In this document: in pieces, positions 1 to 6,350 of the stretch
Layout of the letters: each line of letters begins with the position of its first letter
Numbering within the stretch: the stretch's first letter is position 1
NCBI GenBank assembly: GCA_905208975.1
Contig: CAJLRE010000055.1
Coordinates: 1 to 12,988 of the forward strand
DNA: 12,988 nucleotides
Source of the DNA: an uncultured Collinsella sp.
GTDB lineage: Bacteria > Actinomycetota > Coriobacteriia > Coriobacteriales > Coriobacteriaceae
Direction of reading: 5' to 3'
Position numbers and translations under genes: made by a program
The notes under the pieces: model-generated
What the model was told of the DNA's origin: nothing
Database searches by the model: none
The model's input: only the letters and a program-made list of their open reading frames with translations

Positions 1-38
1 GCGTCGTTGCGGCCGGGCACGGGTCCATTGTCAAACAT
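1..38 (-). CDS. 5' end of a gene running off the left edge, possibly a SEC-C metal-binding protein
   Basis: Only the first 12 codons lie in the window: an ATG at 38..36 on the minus strand reads MFDNGPVPGRND and runs off the left edge. An AGGAAG Shine-Dalgarno lies about 6 nt upstream on the minus strand (45-50), which supports a real start. PGRND is how many SEC-C zinc-binding motifs begin (GRNDxCPCGSGKK), so a SEC-C protein is possible, but the diagnostic cysteines are outside the window. It lies 55 nt downstream of the radical SAM stop codon on the same strand, so the two could be co-transcribed. The start is moderately supported; the family is a guess. Confidence 0.4.
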   Translation of the reverse strand, partial: MFDNGPVPGRND

Positions 39-93
39 GGCTAACTTCCTTTCATTCGCAGCTAGTATAGCCCACTCACAGGGCAGCTGCGCG

Positions 94-870
94 CTAGTAG
101 CTCACCTGGCAGGGAATGCCGAGGGCTTGGACGCGCGCGGCAATGGCGTCGAGCACCTCGGGCGCCGCTTTAGCAAGGCCGGCGACCGGTGTCTCGCGCG
201 CCACCGTGTAGATGGTCGCTTCTTGCGGGCGAATGCGCTCAAGCGCCACGAGCCAGGGGGCAACGTACTCCTCGCCGGTGTTGTCGATGGGCTTGCCCTG
301 ATACTCACCGGTCAAAAAGATCGTCTGGATAATAACGTGACCGTCAAAGCTTTCGAACGTCTCAATCTGGTGCTCGACGTCGTAGGGGCCAACAGGCTGG
401 TCGAGCAGCTGGATAAACGCCGGGTCGACGGTATCGAGCTTAAGAATGTTGTCGTCGACCATCATGAGCGCATCGTGTACCTGGGGACGGTCGGCGCGTG
501 TGCCGTTGGAGAGCACGGCGATCTTGGAGTTTGGGGCAAGCTCGTCGCGCAGCGCGACGGCGCCGGCGATGGCCTGCGGAAACTCCGGCGCGGCGGTGGG
601 CTCGCCGTTGCCTGCGAAGGTGATCACATCGGGGAGCTCGCCCTCGGCTGCCATCTCGCGCAGCTTTGCCTCGAGCGCGTCGAGCACCACGGCAGCCGTG
701 TTATACGGCTCGTGGCAGGGGCGCTCGGCATTGAGGCCGTTTTCGCAGTAAATGCAGTCGAACGTGCAGATTTTGCCGCTGGCCGGCATCATGTTGACGC
801 CGAGCGAGAGACCAAGGCGACGGCTGCGAACGGGCCCAAAGATGGGGCTGGCATTCAAAAACGTAGACAT
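94..870 (-). CDS. Radical SAM protein, COG0731-like (wyosine/MoaA-type)
   Basis: This is a 258-aa radical SAM enzyme counted from the chosen start. The cluster-binding motif CTFDCIYC is intact (C35, C39, C42), placing a 4Fe-4S cluster that would cleave S-adenosylmethionine. The block before it (FGPVRSRRLGLSLGVN, 11-26) is typical of the COG0731 group that includes tRNA wyosine-synthesis relatives. FAGNGEP (85-91) is the usual glycine-rich SAM-contact motif, and LSNGT (120-124) the following strand. The substrate cannot be read from the sequence; archaeal-type wyosine synthesis is unlikely in a bacterium. The frame is open upstream to 984, but GAGGAG at 880-885 sits 9 nt before the ATG at 870 and 3 nt before one at 876, so translation starts at one of these two. 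The gene is divergent from the hydrolase at 1096 and may be followed by the edge gene. Confidence 0.85.
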   Translation of the reverse strand: MSTFLNASPIFGPVRSRRLGLSLGVNMMPASGKICTFDCIYCENGLNAERPCHEPYNTAAVVLDALEAKLREMAAEGELPDVITFAGNGEPTAAPEFPQAIAGAVALRDELAPNSKIAVLSNGTRADRPQVHDALMMVDDNILKLDTVDPAFIQLLDQPVGPYDVEHQIETFESFDGHVIIQTIFLTGEYQGKPIDNTGEEYVAPWLVALERIRPQEATIYTVARETPVAGLAKAAPEVLDAIAARVQALGIPCQVSY

Positions 871-1095
871 AGACATATGCTCCTCAAGACAATTGTGCCT
901 AAGCATAGCATCGGCTCCGAAGCAAGGTGTGGGCTCTTGCTTTACAAGTTTCGTTTTTGCACGTCGCTCATTATGCCGTGCCATGAAAAGCCTCAGGTCG
1001 GGTACAGTTAATCTGTTAACAAAGCGTAAAGCAATGCGGGTCTATCCAACCGTACTGACGGGCAACTGGATGGGCATTGACGATGGGAACACAGT

Positions 1096-1893
1096 ATGGA
1101 TTTTACGGTTGAGAATGCGGGCACCACGATCGCCTGTCGCGAGTATGCCGGCCCGGTTGTATCGTCCGATACGCCCGCCTTGGTGTGCGTGCACGGCGCC
1201 TGCGTCGACGGCGTCTTCTTTGACGCCATCGCCCGCGAGCTCGCCTGTGACTACCGCGTCATTGCCTACGATCGCCGCGGTTGCGGCGAGAGCGGCGACG
1301 CTGCAGACGGACGCTACGACCTCGCCGCCCAAGCCGCCGACCTGCAGGCCGTTATTGAGCATATCGGCGCTCCGGCAAACGTGCTCGCGCACAGTGCCGG
1401 TACGCTGGTGACCCTGGAGCTTCTCCGTGCAAACCCCGCCATAATCTCGCGTGCGATTCTGCATGAACCCGCCGTGACGGATGATGGTGCCGGCCTGGGC
1501 GCGGCCCCAGTTTTGCTCGAGATGATCGCCGCGGGAAAGGTCTCCAGGGCATTACGGGCCTTCCTGGGCGCCATCGGCGATTCGGACCCTGAGGCCCCCA
1601 AGTTAACCGAGGCAGAAGCCAAGTATGCCCTGCGCAACGGCCGCAGTTTCATGGCGAACGAATACGGGATTACTATGACCCGCGTTCCCGATTGGAATAG
1701 CGTTCGCGCGTCAAAAACGGTGGCCGCCGTGCTCCTGGGCGAGCTCTCGATTGGCACGCCCCGCGAGGCTGGCACGCGAGCGGCTGCCGAATATCTCGAT
1801 TGCCCTCTCGTGACGATCCCGGGTGCGCATAACGGTCTGCGCGATCGCCCGGCAGCGGCTGCCCGGGCTGTCCGTGGCATCCTGGGGCTCTAA
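1096..1893 (+). CDS. Alpha/beta hydrolase fold protein
   Basis: This is a 265-aa protein with the full alpha/beta-hydrolase layout. VCVHGACVDG (30-39) forms the oxyanion-hole loop after strand 3. YDRRGCGESG (58-67) is the conserved region of strand 4. AHSAG (98-102) is the nucleophile elbow with Ser100; Ala replaces the first Gly of GxSxG. HEP (123-125) follows strand 6, and PGAHNG (242-247) carries the catalytic His245. The acid residue cannot be assigned with certainty. No signal peptide or membrane segment is visible, so the protein should be cytoplasmic. Substrate is unknown; esterases, C-C hydrolases and haloperoxidase-like enzymes share these motifs. The Shine-Dalgarno before the ATG is weak (GATGGGA), but no better in-frame start is near. 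It stands alone: the radical SAM gene diverges from it through a 225-nt spacer, and the next gene starts 211 nt downstream. I see no clear terminator after it. Confidence 0.85.
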   Translation: MDFTVENAGTTIACREYAGPVVSSDTPALVCVHGACVDGVFFDAIARELACDYRVIAYDRRGCGESGDAADGRYDLAAQAADLQAVIEHIGAPANVLAHSAGTLVTLELLRANPAIISRAILHEPAVTDDGAGLGAAPVLLEMIAAGKVSRALRAFLGAIGDSDPEAPKLTEAEAKYALRNGRSFMANEYGITMTRVPDWNSVRASKTVAAVLLGELSIGTPREAGTRAAAEYLDCPLVTIPGAHNGLRDRPAAAARAVRGILGL

Positions 1894-2037
1894 CACTCGC
1901 AATGGCCAAAGCAGGCTTCACCCGCAAACGTTTCGGCCGTGTTAACAAATGTGCTCAAAACCTCACGTCTGCGACTTCAATCGCGCCGCCTGCCAACTCA
2001 TAAAAATGTAACAGCATTCACGTACTTACCTGCATCG

Positions 2038-2055
2038 ACAAGGTGTTACCCTTGT
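2038..2055. promoter_or_regulatory. Imperfect dyad upstream of the GGDEF/REC/HD-GYP gene
   Basis: ACAAGG and CCTTGT form perfect 6-bp inverted arms around a 6-nt spacer. The dyad lies 50-67 nt before the start codon at 2105, where an operator or promoter would be expected. No convincing -35/-10 pair with normal spacing can be read around it, so its role is open. A short regulatory dyad this small can also occur by chance. Confidence 0.25.
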
Positions 2056-2104
2056 AGCATTTGGAACCCACCGCTACCATGCGAAACTATCGAAAGGGCC
2101 CCAT

Positions 2105-3985
2105 ATGCTCAATAATCACGAGGTCAATCTAACCGACGAGGAGGCTGCCGCTGAGGTCGCCCGTGTCGCGAAGACCTACCCCGTGGTGCGTTTGCTGTCG
2201 GCCGATCAGATTAAGAGGGAGCCTAACTGCTTGCTCGCCGGCGATCGCTGCCCTTGTCTGCGTCAGTCGAGTCTTGAGGCCTTGGCAGACTCCGATGAGG
2301 TGTCGGAGCAGCTGCTCAATGATGGTACTGAGTACCGCGCTCGCCTGCGCCCTCTGAAGGTCGAGGGCGAGCCTCATGTCCTGCTGATGGTGCGTCCGAT
2401 CGATGAGCAAGAGGCCGCAGAAGAGGACCTTGTCTACACCGACGTGCTGACGAGTGTGCGCAATCGCCGATATTACGAGGAAAAGCTCCGAAGCGTCCGC
2501 ATGAATGCCGGCGTTGCGATGATCGACCTTGATGATTTTAGGGTCTTCAACGATACATGTGGCCGTCATGCCGGCGACCTTGCGCTCGGTGCTGTGGCGA
2601 CAGCCATGCGCAGCGGAATCCGTTCGACTGACGAGCTTGTGCGCTATGGCTGCGACAAGTTTGTGGTTGTCATGCCCAATATTCCCTCCGATGACTTCAC
2701 CCGTCGCCTGCATCAGGTGTCCGATGCCGTTCGTTCCACGATTATTCCGGGCCATGAGTACGTGAGCTTGACGGCATGTGTTGGTGGTGTTCGCATTCAT
2801 GGCGAGACGGTCGATGAGGGCGTTGGCCGCGCTGTCCAGTTATTGAGCCGCGCTAAGGCAAAAGCCGGTACGGTCGTGACCGATGCCGATTCCATCGAGG
2901 CCTTCCAAAGCGAAAAGCCTTTGGTGCTTATCGCCGATGACTCCGAGATGAACCGAGCCATTCTCAGCGAGATGCTCAAGGACGAGCATTGCATCCTCGA
3001 GGCCGATAACGGTCGTGCGGCGCTCGACATGGTCGACCGCTATGGCGATGAGTTGTCGCTCGTGCTGCTGGACATTGTGATGCCGGGCATAAGCGGCTTT
3101 GAGGTGCTGGCCGATCTGTCGCGCCGATCGGGTATCGATAATCTGCCTGTCATCATGATTTCGAGCGAAGATTCCGATGATGCGGTTCTGCGCGCGTACG
3201 AGCTGGGCGCCTCAGACTATATCAACCGCCCGTTTGACTCCCGTGTCGTGCGCCGCCGCGTAAGCAACACCATCCGCCTGTACGCCAAACAGCGCCGCCT
3301 GACGAACCTGCTGTCCCAACAGTACAACGAGCGCGTCAAGAACAGTCGCATGCTCATCGACATCATGGCCGGCGTCATGGAGCTTCGCAACGGCGAGAGC
3401 GGTAGGCACGTTACGAACATCGAAAAGCTGACCGAGCTGCTGCTTGGCTATCTGGTCCAGCGTAGCGGCACGATCTCCCTCGACAATGAGGAACGCTCCA
3501 CGATCGCCCTGGCTTCGGCGCTGCACGATATCGGCAAGATGTCGATTGACGATGCGATCCTCAACAAGCCCGGGCGCCTCACGCCCGAGGAATTCGAGAT
3601 TATGAAGACGCATACCACGATTGGCGCCAACATGCTGCTCGAGCTGGGCAGCCATCACGCCGGCAATGCGCTTTTGGAATATGCGTACCAGATTGCGCGT
3701 TGGCACCACGAGCGCTGGGACGGCAGGGGTTATCCCGACGGTCTTAAGGGCGACGATATCCCCATCGCCGCACAGGTGGTTTCGGTGGCCGACGTGTACG
3801 ATGCACTGACGAGCGTGCGCGTATACAAGGACGCTATCCCGCACGAGGAGGCGATCCAGATGATCCTGGACGGTAAGTGCGGCACCTTTAACCCGCTGCT
3901 GCTCGATTGCCTGCTCGAGGTGCAAGACCGCATTGCCGAAACCTTGGCACGCCCCGCCGACGTCGTCGCGTTTCCCACGATTTAG
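2105..3985 (+). CDS. Degenerate GGDEF - receiver - HD-GYP signalling protein
   Basis: This 626-aa protein is a multidomain cyclic-di-GMP signalling protein. Residues 1-105 are an unassigned, PAS-like N-terminal region with Cys42, Cys49 and Cys51. Residues 110-265 are a GGDEF fold: DVLTSVRNRR (113-122) and IDLDDF (140-145) are typical. The active-site loop reads GCDKF (182-186) instead of GG(D/E)EF, so cyclase activity is probably lost. The inhibitory c-di-GMP-binding motif RxxD is kept (R173, D176), in the usual register. Residues 272-390 are a receiver: D278/D279, phosphoacceptor D323 in LLDIVMPG, and Arg375 in place of the usual Lys. Residues 415-615 are HD-GYP with ELRNGESGRH (426-435), HDIGK (474-478), H503, HH (534-535) and DGRGYP (539-544), all consistent with an active phosphodiesterase cleaving c-di-GMP. 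No membrane segments are visible. AAAGG lies about 9 nt before the ATG. The HPt gene follows after 24 nt, suggesting one operon. Confidence 0.93.
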   Translation: MLNNHEVNLTDEEAAAEVARVAKTYPVVRLLSADQIKREPNCLLAGDRCPCLRQSSLEALADSDEVSEQLLNDGTEYRARLRPLKVEGEPHVLLMVRPIDEQEAAEEDLVYTDVLTSVRNRRYYEEKLRSVRMNAGVAMIDLDDFRVFNDTCGRHAGDLALGAVATAMRSGIRSTDELVRYGCDKFVVVMPNIPSDDFTRRLHQVSDAVRSTIIPGHEYVSLTACVGGVRIHGETVDEGVGRAVQLLSRAKAKAGTVVTDADSIEAFQSEKPLVLIADDSEMNRAILSEMLKDEHCILEADNGRAALDMVDRYGDELSLVLLDIVMPGISGFEVLADLSRRSGIDNLPVIMISSEDSDDAVLRAYELGASDYINRPFDSRVVRRRVSNTIRLYAKQRRLTNLLSQQYNERVKNSRMLIDIMAGVMELRNGESGRHVTNIEKLTELLLGYLVQRSGTISLDNEERSTIALASALHDIGKMSIDDAILNKPGRLTPEEFEIMKTHTTIGANMLLELGSHHAGNALLEYAYQIARWHHERWDGRGYPDGLKGDDIPIAAQVVSVADVYDALTSVRVYKDAIPHEEAIQMILDGKCGTFNPLLLDCLLEVQDRIAETLARPADVVAFPTI

Positions 3986-4009
3986 TTTGACCAAAGGAGT
4001 TTTTAATCC

Positions 4010-4366
4010 ATGATTTCCATGCGTGAGGCGTATGAGAAGATCGGCGCTAATTATGACGACGCGTGCGCTCGGCTGATGGGCGGGGAAATGCTTGCCCGCT
4101 TTGCCCTCAAGTTTTTGGATGACGAGAGTATGGGCAAGCTGGAGGCCGCCATGGCGGCAGGAGACGCCGAAGGTGCGTTTATGGCAGCGCACACGCTCAA
4201 GGGCGTGAGCCAGAACCTGGGATTCGATAATCTGTACGAGCCGGCGGTTGTGGTGACCGAAGCGCTGCGCGGCGCCGATGCCGTTGACGGCGCTCGCGAG
4301 GGAATGCATGCGTTGCAGCAGCAATATGCGGCTACGATGTCGGCTCTGCGCGAGGCGGCCGAGTAA
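4010..4366 (+). CDS. Free-standing HPt (histidine phosphotransfer) protein
   Basis: This 118-aa, mostly helical cytoplasmic protein carries the HPt signature AAHTLKGVSQNLGF (59-72). His61 is the phosphorylatable residue, and Lys64/Gly65 and the Asn-Leu-Gly that follow are the standard flanking positions. HPt proteins pass phosphate between receivers of hybrid kinases and response regulators; they have no kinase activity. Its likely partner is the receiver domain of the gene directly upstream (24-nt gap). The Shine-Dalgarno AAAGGAG lies about 10 nt before the ATG at 4010; the in-frame ATG at 4019 is an alternative. No histidine kinase is encoded in the window, so the phosphate source is elsewhere. 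The length is that of a single four-helix HPt bundle. Confidence 0.9.
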   Translation: MISMREAYEKIGANYDDACARLMGGEMLARFALKFLDDESMGKLEAAMAAGDAEGAFMAAHTLKGVSQNLGFDNLYEPAVVVTEALRGADAVDGAREGMHALQQQYAATMSALREAAE

Positions 4367-4390
4367 GAGGCTGTGAGCCTTGATGACTAT

Positions 4391-4454
4391 GAGCGTGGAT
4401 AATCTCCCGTTTTAGGCCCGGTGGCGGCCTCAAAGTGGGAGATTATCCACGCTC
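4391..4454. repeat. 64-nt palindromic hairpin element
   Basis: GAGCGTGGATAATCTCCC (4391-4408) is matched by its exact reverse complement at 4437-4454, an 18-bp perfect inverted repeat. The interior also pairs: two G-U pairs, TTT/AAA, a bulged C, then AGGCC (4414-4418) with GGCCT (4426-4430), leaving a 7-nt loop. The whole element would fold into one hairpin of about 28 bp. The outer end occurs a third time: ATCCACGCTCA at 4474-4484 is the reverse complement of 4390-4400. There is no T-tract on either side, so it is not a standard intrinsic terminator. It lies between the HPt gene and the DUF2975 gene. Its shape fits a REP/BIME-like or MITE-like dispersed element; that is inference from structure alone. 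Confidence 0.75.
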
Positions 4455-4542
4455 GTTCGATACGTGTCCAAAAATCCACGCTCACCTCTTCTGATTAGTG
4501 AATTGCCTATGCACACTGTCGGGGCTTTCCGCATGCAATCCA

Positions 4543-4576
4543 TATCGTTGTTCGATAAACCGTTCGAATAACGATA
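4543..4576. promoter_or_regulatory. Candidate operator dyad upstream of DUF2975/XRE genes
   Basis: TATCGTTGTTCGA (4543-4555) and TCGAATAACGATA (4564-4576) are 13-bp inverted arms with one G-T mismatch and an 8-nt spacer. Within the left part, TATCG-TTGTT-CGATA (4543-4557) is a second, smaller palindrome. The dyad ends 20 nt before the ATG at 4597, a typical place for an operator. The XRE-family regulator encoded second in this operon is the obvious candidate binder (autoregulation), but binding is inference. Confidence 0.45.
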
Positions 4577-4596
4577 GAGTCGATGAGGGTGAGTGT

Positions 4597-5157
4597 ATGT
4601 CCAACAGCGTTCAGCGTATGGCCAAGGCGGGCGAAAATATCAGGAAGCTCGGTTTTTGCATGGCAGCCGTTTTTGCAGGGATGCTCGTCGCTTTTGCCGC
4701 GTTGGTTGTTTACGTGATCTGGTATGCGGTTGCAAACGTTGCTTCTGTCGATTCTTTCGGTGTCGTGACGCTTCTCGATGGCGGGTGCATCGTTATCCCA
4801 AGCGGACTGTGCATGGCGCTTGTTATGGGTATTTCGCTTGTCGTTCTGTGCGGGATCAGCCGTAACATCTCGCGAGGCGTCTCGCCCTTTACCAAGACGC
4901 ATGTGCGGCTTATCCGTGTTCTCGCGCTTGCCTTTGCTGTTAACGCCGCGGTTTCGCTTGTTGGTGCCTATGGATCGGTCAATCTCACCATTGGCGGACT
5001 GGAGCTTTACATCGTGCCTCATTCCTTCGTTATTGAGATTTGCCAAGGCGCTACCTTTGATGCGGGGTCGTTTATCGGCGCAGTTGTCTGTTTATTTATC
5101 TCGGCGATCTGGAGTTATGCCTCGCTGCTCCAAGAGCAGTCTGACGAGCTTGTGTAG
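4597..5157 (+). CDS. DUF2975 family integral membrane protein
   Basis: This 186-aa protein has four predicted membrane segments (about 18-45, 68-88, 105-125 and 157-178). ISRGVSPFTKTHV (91-103) matches the loop typical of DUF2975 (RGxPF followed by helix 3). The C-terminal YASLLQEQSDELV matches the family's usual LQxxxDxxV ending. The function of DUF2975 proteins is not established; many are encoded just before a small XRE regulator, as here (8-nt gap), which suggests a membrane sensor or a partner that controls the regulator. The frame is open upstream to 4498, but GAGGGTGA (4585-4592) is well placed before the ATG at 4597, and the upstream part would run through the operator-like dyad. The length is normal for the family. 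Confidence 0.85.
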   Translation: MSNSVQRMAKAGENIRKLGFCMAAVFAGMLVAFAALVVYVIWYAVANVASVDSFGVVTLLDGGCIVIPSGLCMALVMGISLVVLCGISRNISRGVSPFTKTHVRLIRVLALAFAVNAAVSLVGAYGSVNLTIGGLELYIVPHSFVIEICQGATFDAGSFIGAVVCLFISAIWSYASLLQEQSDELV

Positions 5158-5165
5158 GAGGAAAC

Positions 5166-5495
5166 ATGAGCTATCTCATCATCGAGCTTGAGACGCAGCT
5201 GCTTAAGACCGGAAAGACCAGTGCTGATCTGATTCGGGCGACGGGGCATACTCCGGCTAATATTTCAAAGCTTAGAAACGGAAAGATAAAAGTTATTCGC
5301 CTAAAGACGCTCCTCGATATCTGTGATGAGCTTGATTGTCAACCGGGAGATATTATTCAGCGCGTGAGTGAGAAAGAGCTTGAGGAGCTTATTGTTGAGC
5401 GTGCAAAAAACGTTGTGAGGCAGATGCGGGACGGCGGAGGCAATGAGGCGTCGCTTCCGACATCAGTCTTTGCTGTCGATTTGAGCGACGAGTAG
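5166..5495 (+). CDS. XRE-family HTH regulator (HTH_26, YozG-like) with a C-terminal extension
   Basis: This 109-aa protein has a helix-turn-helix domain over about residues 5-68. NISKLRNGKIKVIRLKTL (32-49) holds the recognition helix and the following turn, and CDELDCQPGDII (53-64) is the hallmark end of the HTH_26/YozG group. Relatives are usually about 65-75 aa. Here an extra tail of roughly 40 residues follows: a charged helix (68-88) and an acidic end. It presumably binds DNA near its own operon and is paired with the DUF2975 protein 8 nt upstream. The Shine-Dalgarno TAGGAGG overlaps the upstream stop codon, indicating translational coupling. A rho-independent terminator follows 35 nt after the stop codon, so the pair forms a closed two-gene operon. 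Confidence 0.88.
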   Translation: MSYLIIELETQLLKTGKTSADLIRATGHTPANISKLRNGKIKVIRLKTLLDICDELDCQPGDIIQRVSEKELEELIVERAKNVVRQMRDGGGNEASLPTSVFAVDLSDE

Positions 5496-5530
5496 CTTAA
5501 GGCGAACAACTAAAACGAAATATCAGCGTG

Positions 5531-5564
5531 AAGGGACCCGTGTCTAACACGGGTTCTTTCTTTT
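5531..5564 (+). terminator. Rho-independent terminator after the DUF2975/XRE operon
   Basis: ACCCGTGT (5536-5543) and ACACGGGT (5547-5554) form a perfect 8-bp stem with a 3-nt loop. AAGGG before and TCTTT after can lengthen it by five weaker pairs. The stem is followed by TTCTTTCTTTT, a good U-rich tail on the plus strand. Confidence 0.88.
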
Positions 5565-5572
5565 AGATTATC

Positions 5573-5601
5573 TTGGCAAATTTGAGTTATCGAAAAACAA
5601 T
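5573..5601 (+). promoter_or_regulatory. Candidate promoter of the ABC exporter operon
   Basis: TTGGCA (5573-5578, five of six matches to TTGACA) is followed after 17 nt by AACAAT (5596-5601, four of six matches to TATAAT). It lies just after the terminator and 38 nt before the ATPase start. TTATCG (5587-5592), inside the spacer, and CGATAA (5617-5622), downstream, form a wide dyad that recalls the operator-like site at 4543-4576. The -10 is imperfect. Confidence 0.4.
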
Positions 5602-5639
5602 AACAACTATGGAAAACGATAAAGTAAAGAAGGAACGAT

Positions 5640-6350
5640 ATGAGCGGTTTTGCTATCAAGCGGAACGGGAGGCCAATGAACGCATCGACGATAAGGCTAT
5701 CAAGGGTGTCAAAGCGCTATGGGAGGCGCCGCGTTTTGCATGACGTTTCCTTCGAGGTGGATCAGTCTGAGCTTTGCGCCCTTGTTGGTGCAAACGGGGC
5801 GGGCAAAAGCACGCTTATTAAAATAGTGCTGGGCCTCTGTGAGCCATCGTCGGGGAGCGTGGAGCTCTTTGGAGGCAAGTCGAAAAAAGAGCTGAGCTTG
5901 ATGCGGACGCGTGTCGGCTATGTGCCAGATTCCTGCGGAGCATACCAATCCCTCAGTGCGGCTGAGAATCTTCGGATCCGATGTGCGGAATGGGGACTCG
6001 ATGAGAAAAAGAGCGTGAGCAGTTTTTCTCTGGGAATGAAACGGCGACTGGATATAGCTACGGCTTTATTGGGCGACACCGACGTACTAATTTTCGATGA
6101 GCCGGCAAATGGATTGGATCCGTTGGGCATCGAGAGTATATGGGCCCTTATCGGTCGATTGAATCGGGAGCAGGGCAAAACCATGCTTATCTCTAGCCAC
6201 GACTTGGATGAGCTGGCATCGGTTGCAACAAGCTGCCTGTTTCTTCATGACGGTGAACTGCTAAAAAAGGAATCGATGGACGTCATAAGGGATGAGGCGC
6301 CATCCCTAAAAGAGTATTACAGGCGCTTGATGAAGGCGGTCTCGCTATGA
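5640..6350 (+). CDS. ABC exporter ATPase (BcrA/LanF/NatA-like)
   Basis: This 236-aa ATPase has Walker A GANGAGKST (50-58), signature FSLGM (129-133), Walker B LIFDEP (150-155) with catalytic Glu154, D-loop NGLD (157-160) and switch His187. The Q-loop position reads GYVPDS, with Asp in place of Gln, as in some ABC-2 exporters. Only 18 residues separate ENL (109-111) from the signature, against roughly 40 in relatives, so the helical subdomain is shortened. It would power the two membrane proteins that follow (4-bp ATGA overlap with the first). Relatives export antibiotics, bacteriocins, lipids or sodium; the substrate here is unknown. AAGGA lies 5 nt before the ATG at 5640. An ATG at 5676, preceded by GGGAGG, gives the more usual N-terminus (MNASTIRLSRVSKRYG) and cannot be excluded. 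Confidence 0.92.
   Translation: MSGFAIKRNGRPMNASTIRLSRVSKRYGRRRVLHDVSFEVDQSELCALVGANGAGKSTLIKIVLGLCEPSSGSVELFGGKSKKELSLMRTRVGYVPDSCGAYQSLSAAENLRIRCAEWGLDEKKSVSSFSLGMKRRLDIATALLGDTDVLIFDEPANGLDPLGIESIWALIGRLNREQGKTMLISSHDLDELASVATSCLFLHDGELLKKESMDVIRDEAPSLKEYYRRLMKAVSL

Noticed and set aside
7..1011. 334-codon plus-strand open frame
   Set aside because: It runs antisense through the radical SAM gene, which has intact catalytic motifs and a good Shine-Dalgarno. High GC leaves stop codons rare in this antisense frame, and the translation shows no recognisable domain.
3212..4324. 370-codon minus-strand open frame
   Set aside because: It lies antisense to the HD-GYP and HPt genes, both of which have clear family motifs. 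It spans the spacer between them and has no recognisable domain or Shine-Dalgarno.
4391..4454. Rho-independent terminator of the HPt gene
   Set aside because: The stem is long and perfect but no T-tract follows on either strand.
5609..5743. 44-codon plus-strand frame starting before, and overlapping, the exporter ATPase
   Set aside because: It encodes a plausible charged helix (MENDKVKKERYERF...), but no Shine-Dalgarno precedes its ATG and most of it overlaps the ATPase in another frame. It could be a leader peptide or remnant if the ATPase starts at 5676; not supported enough to call.
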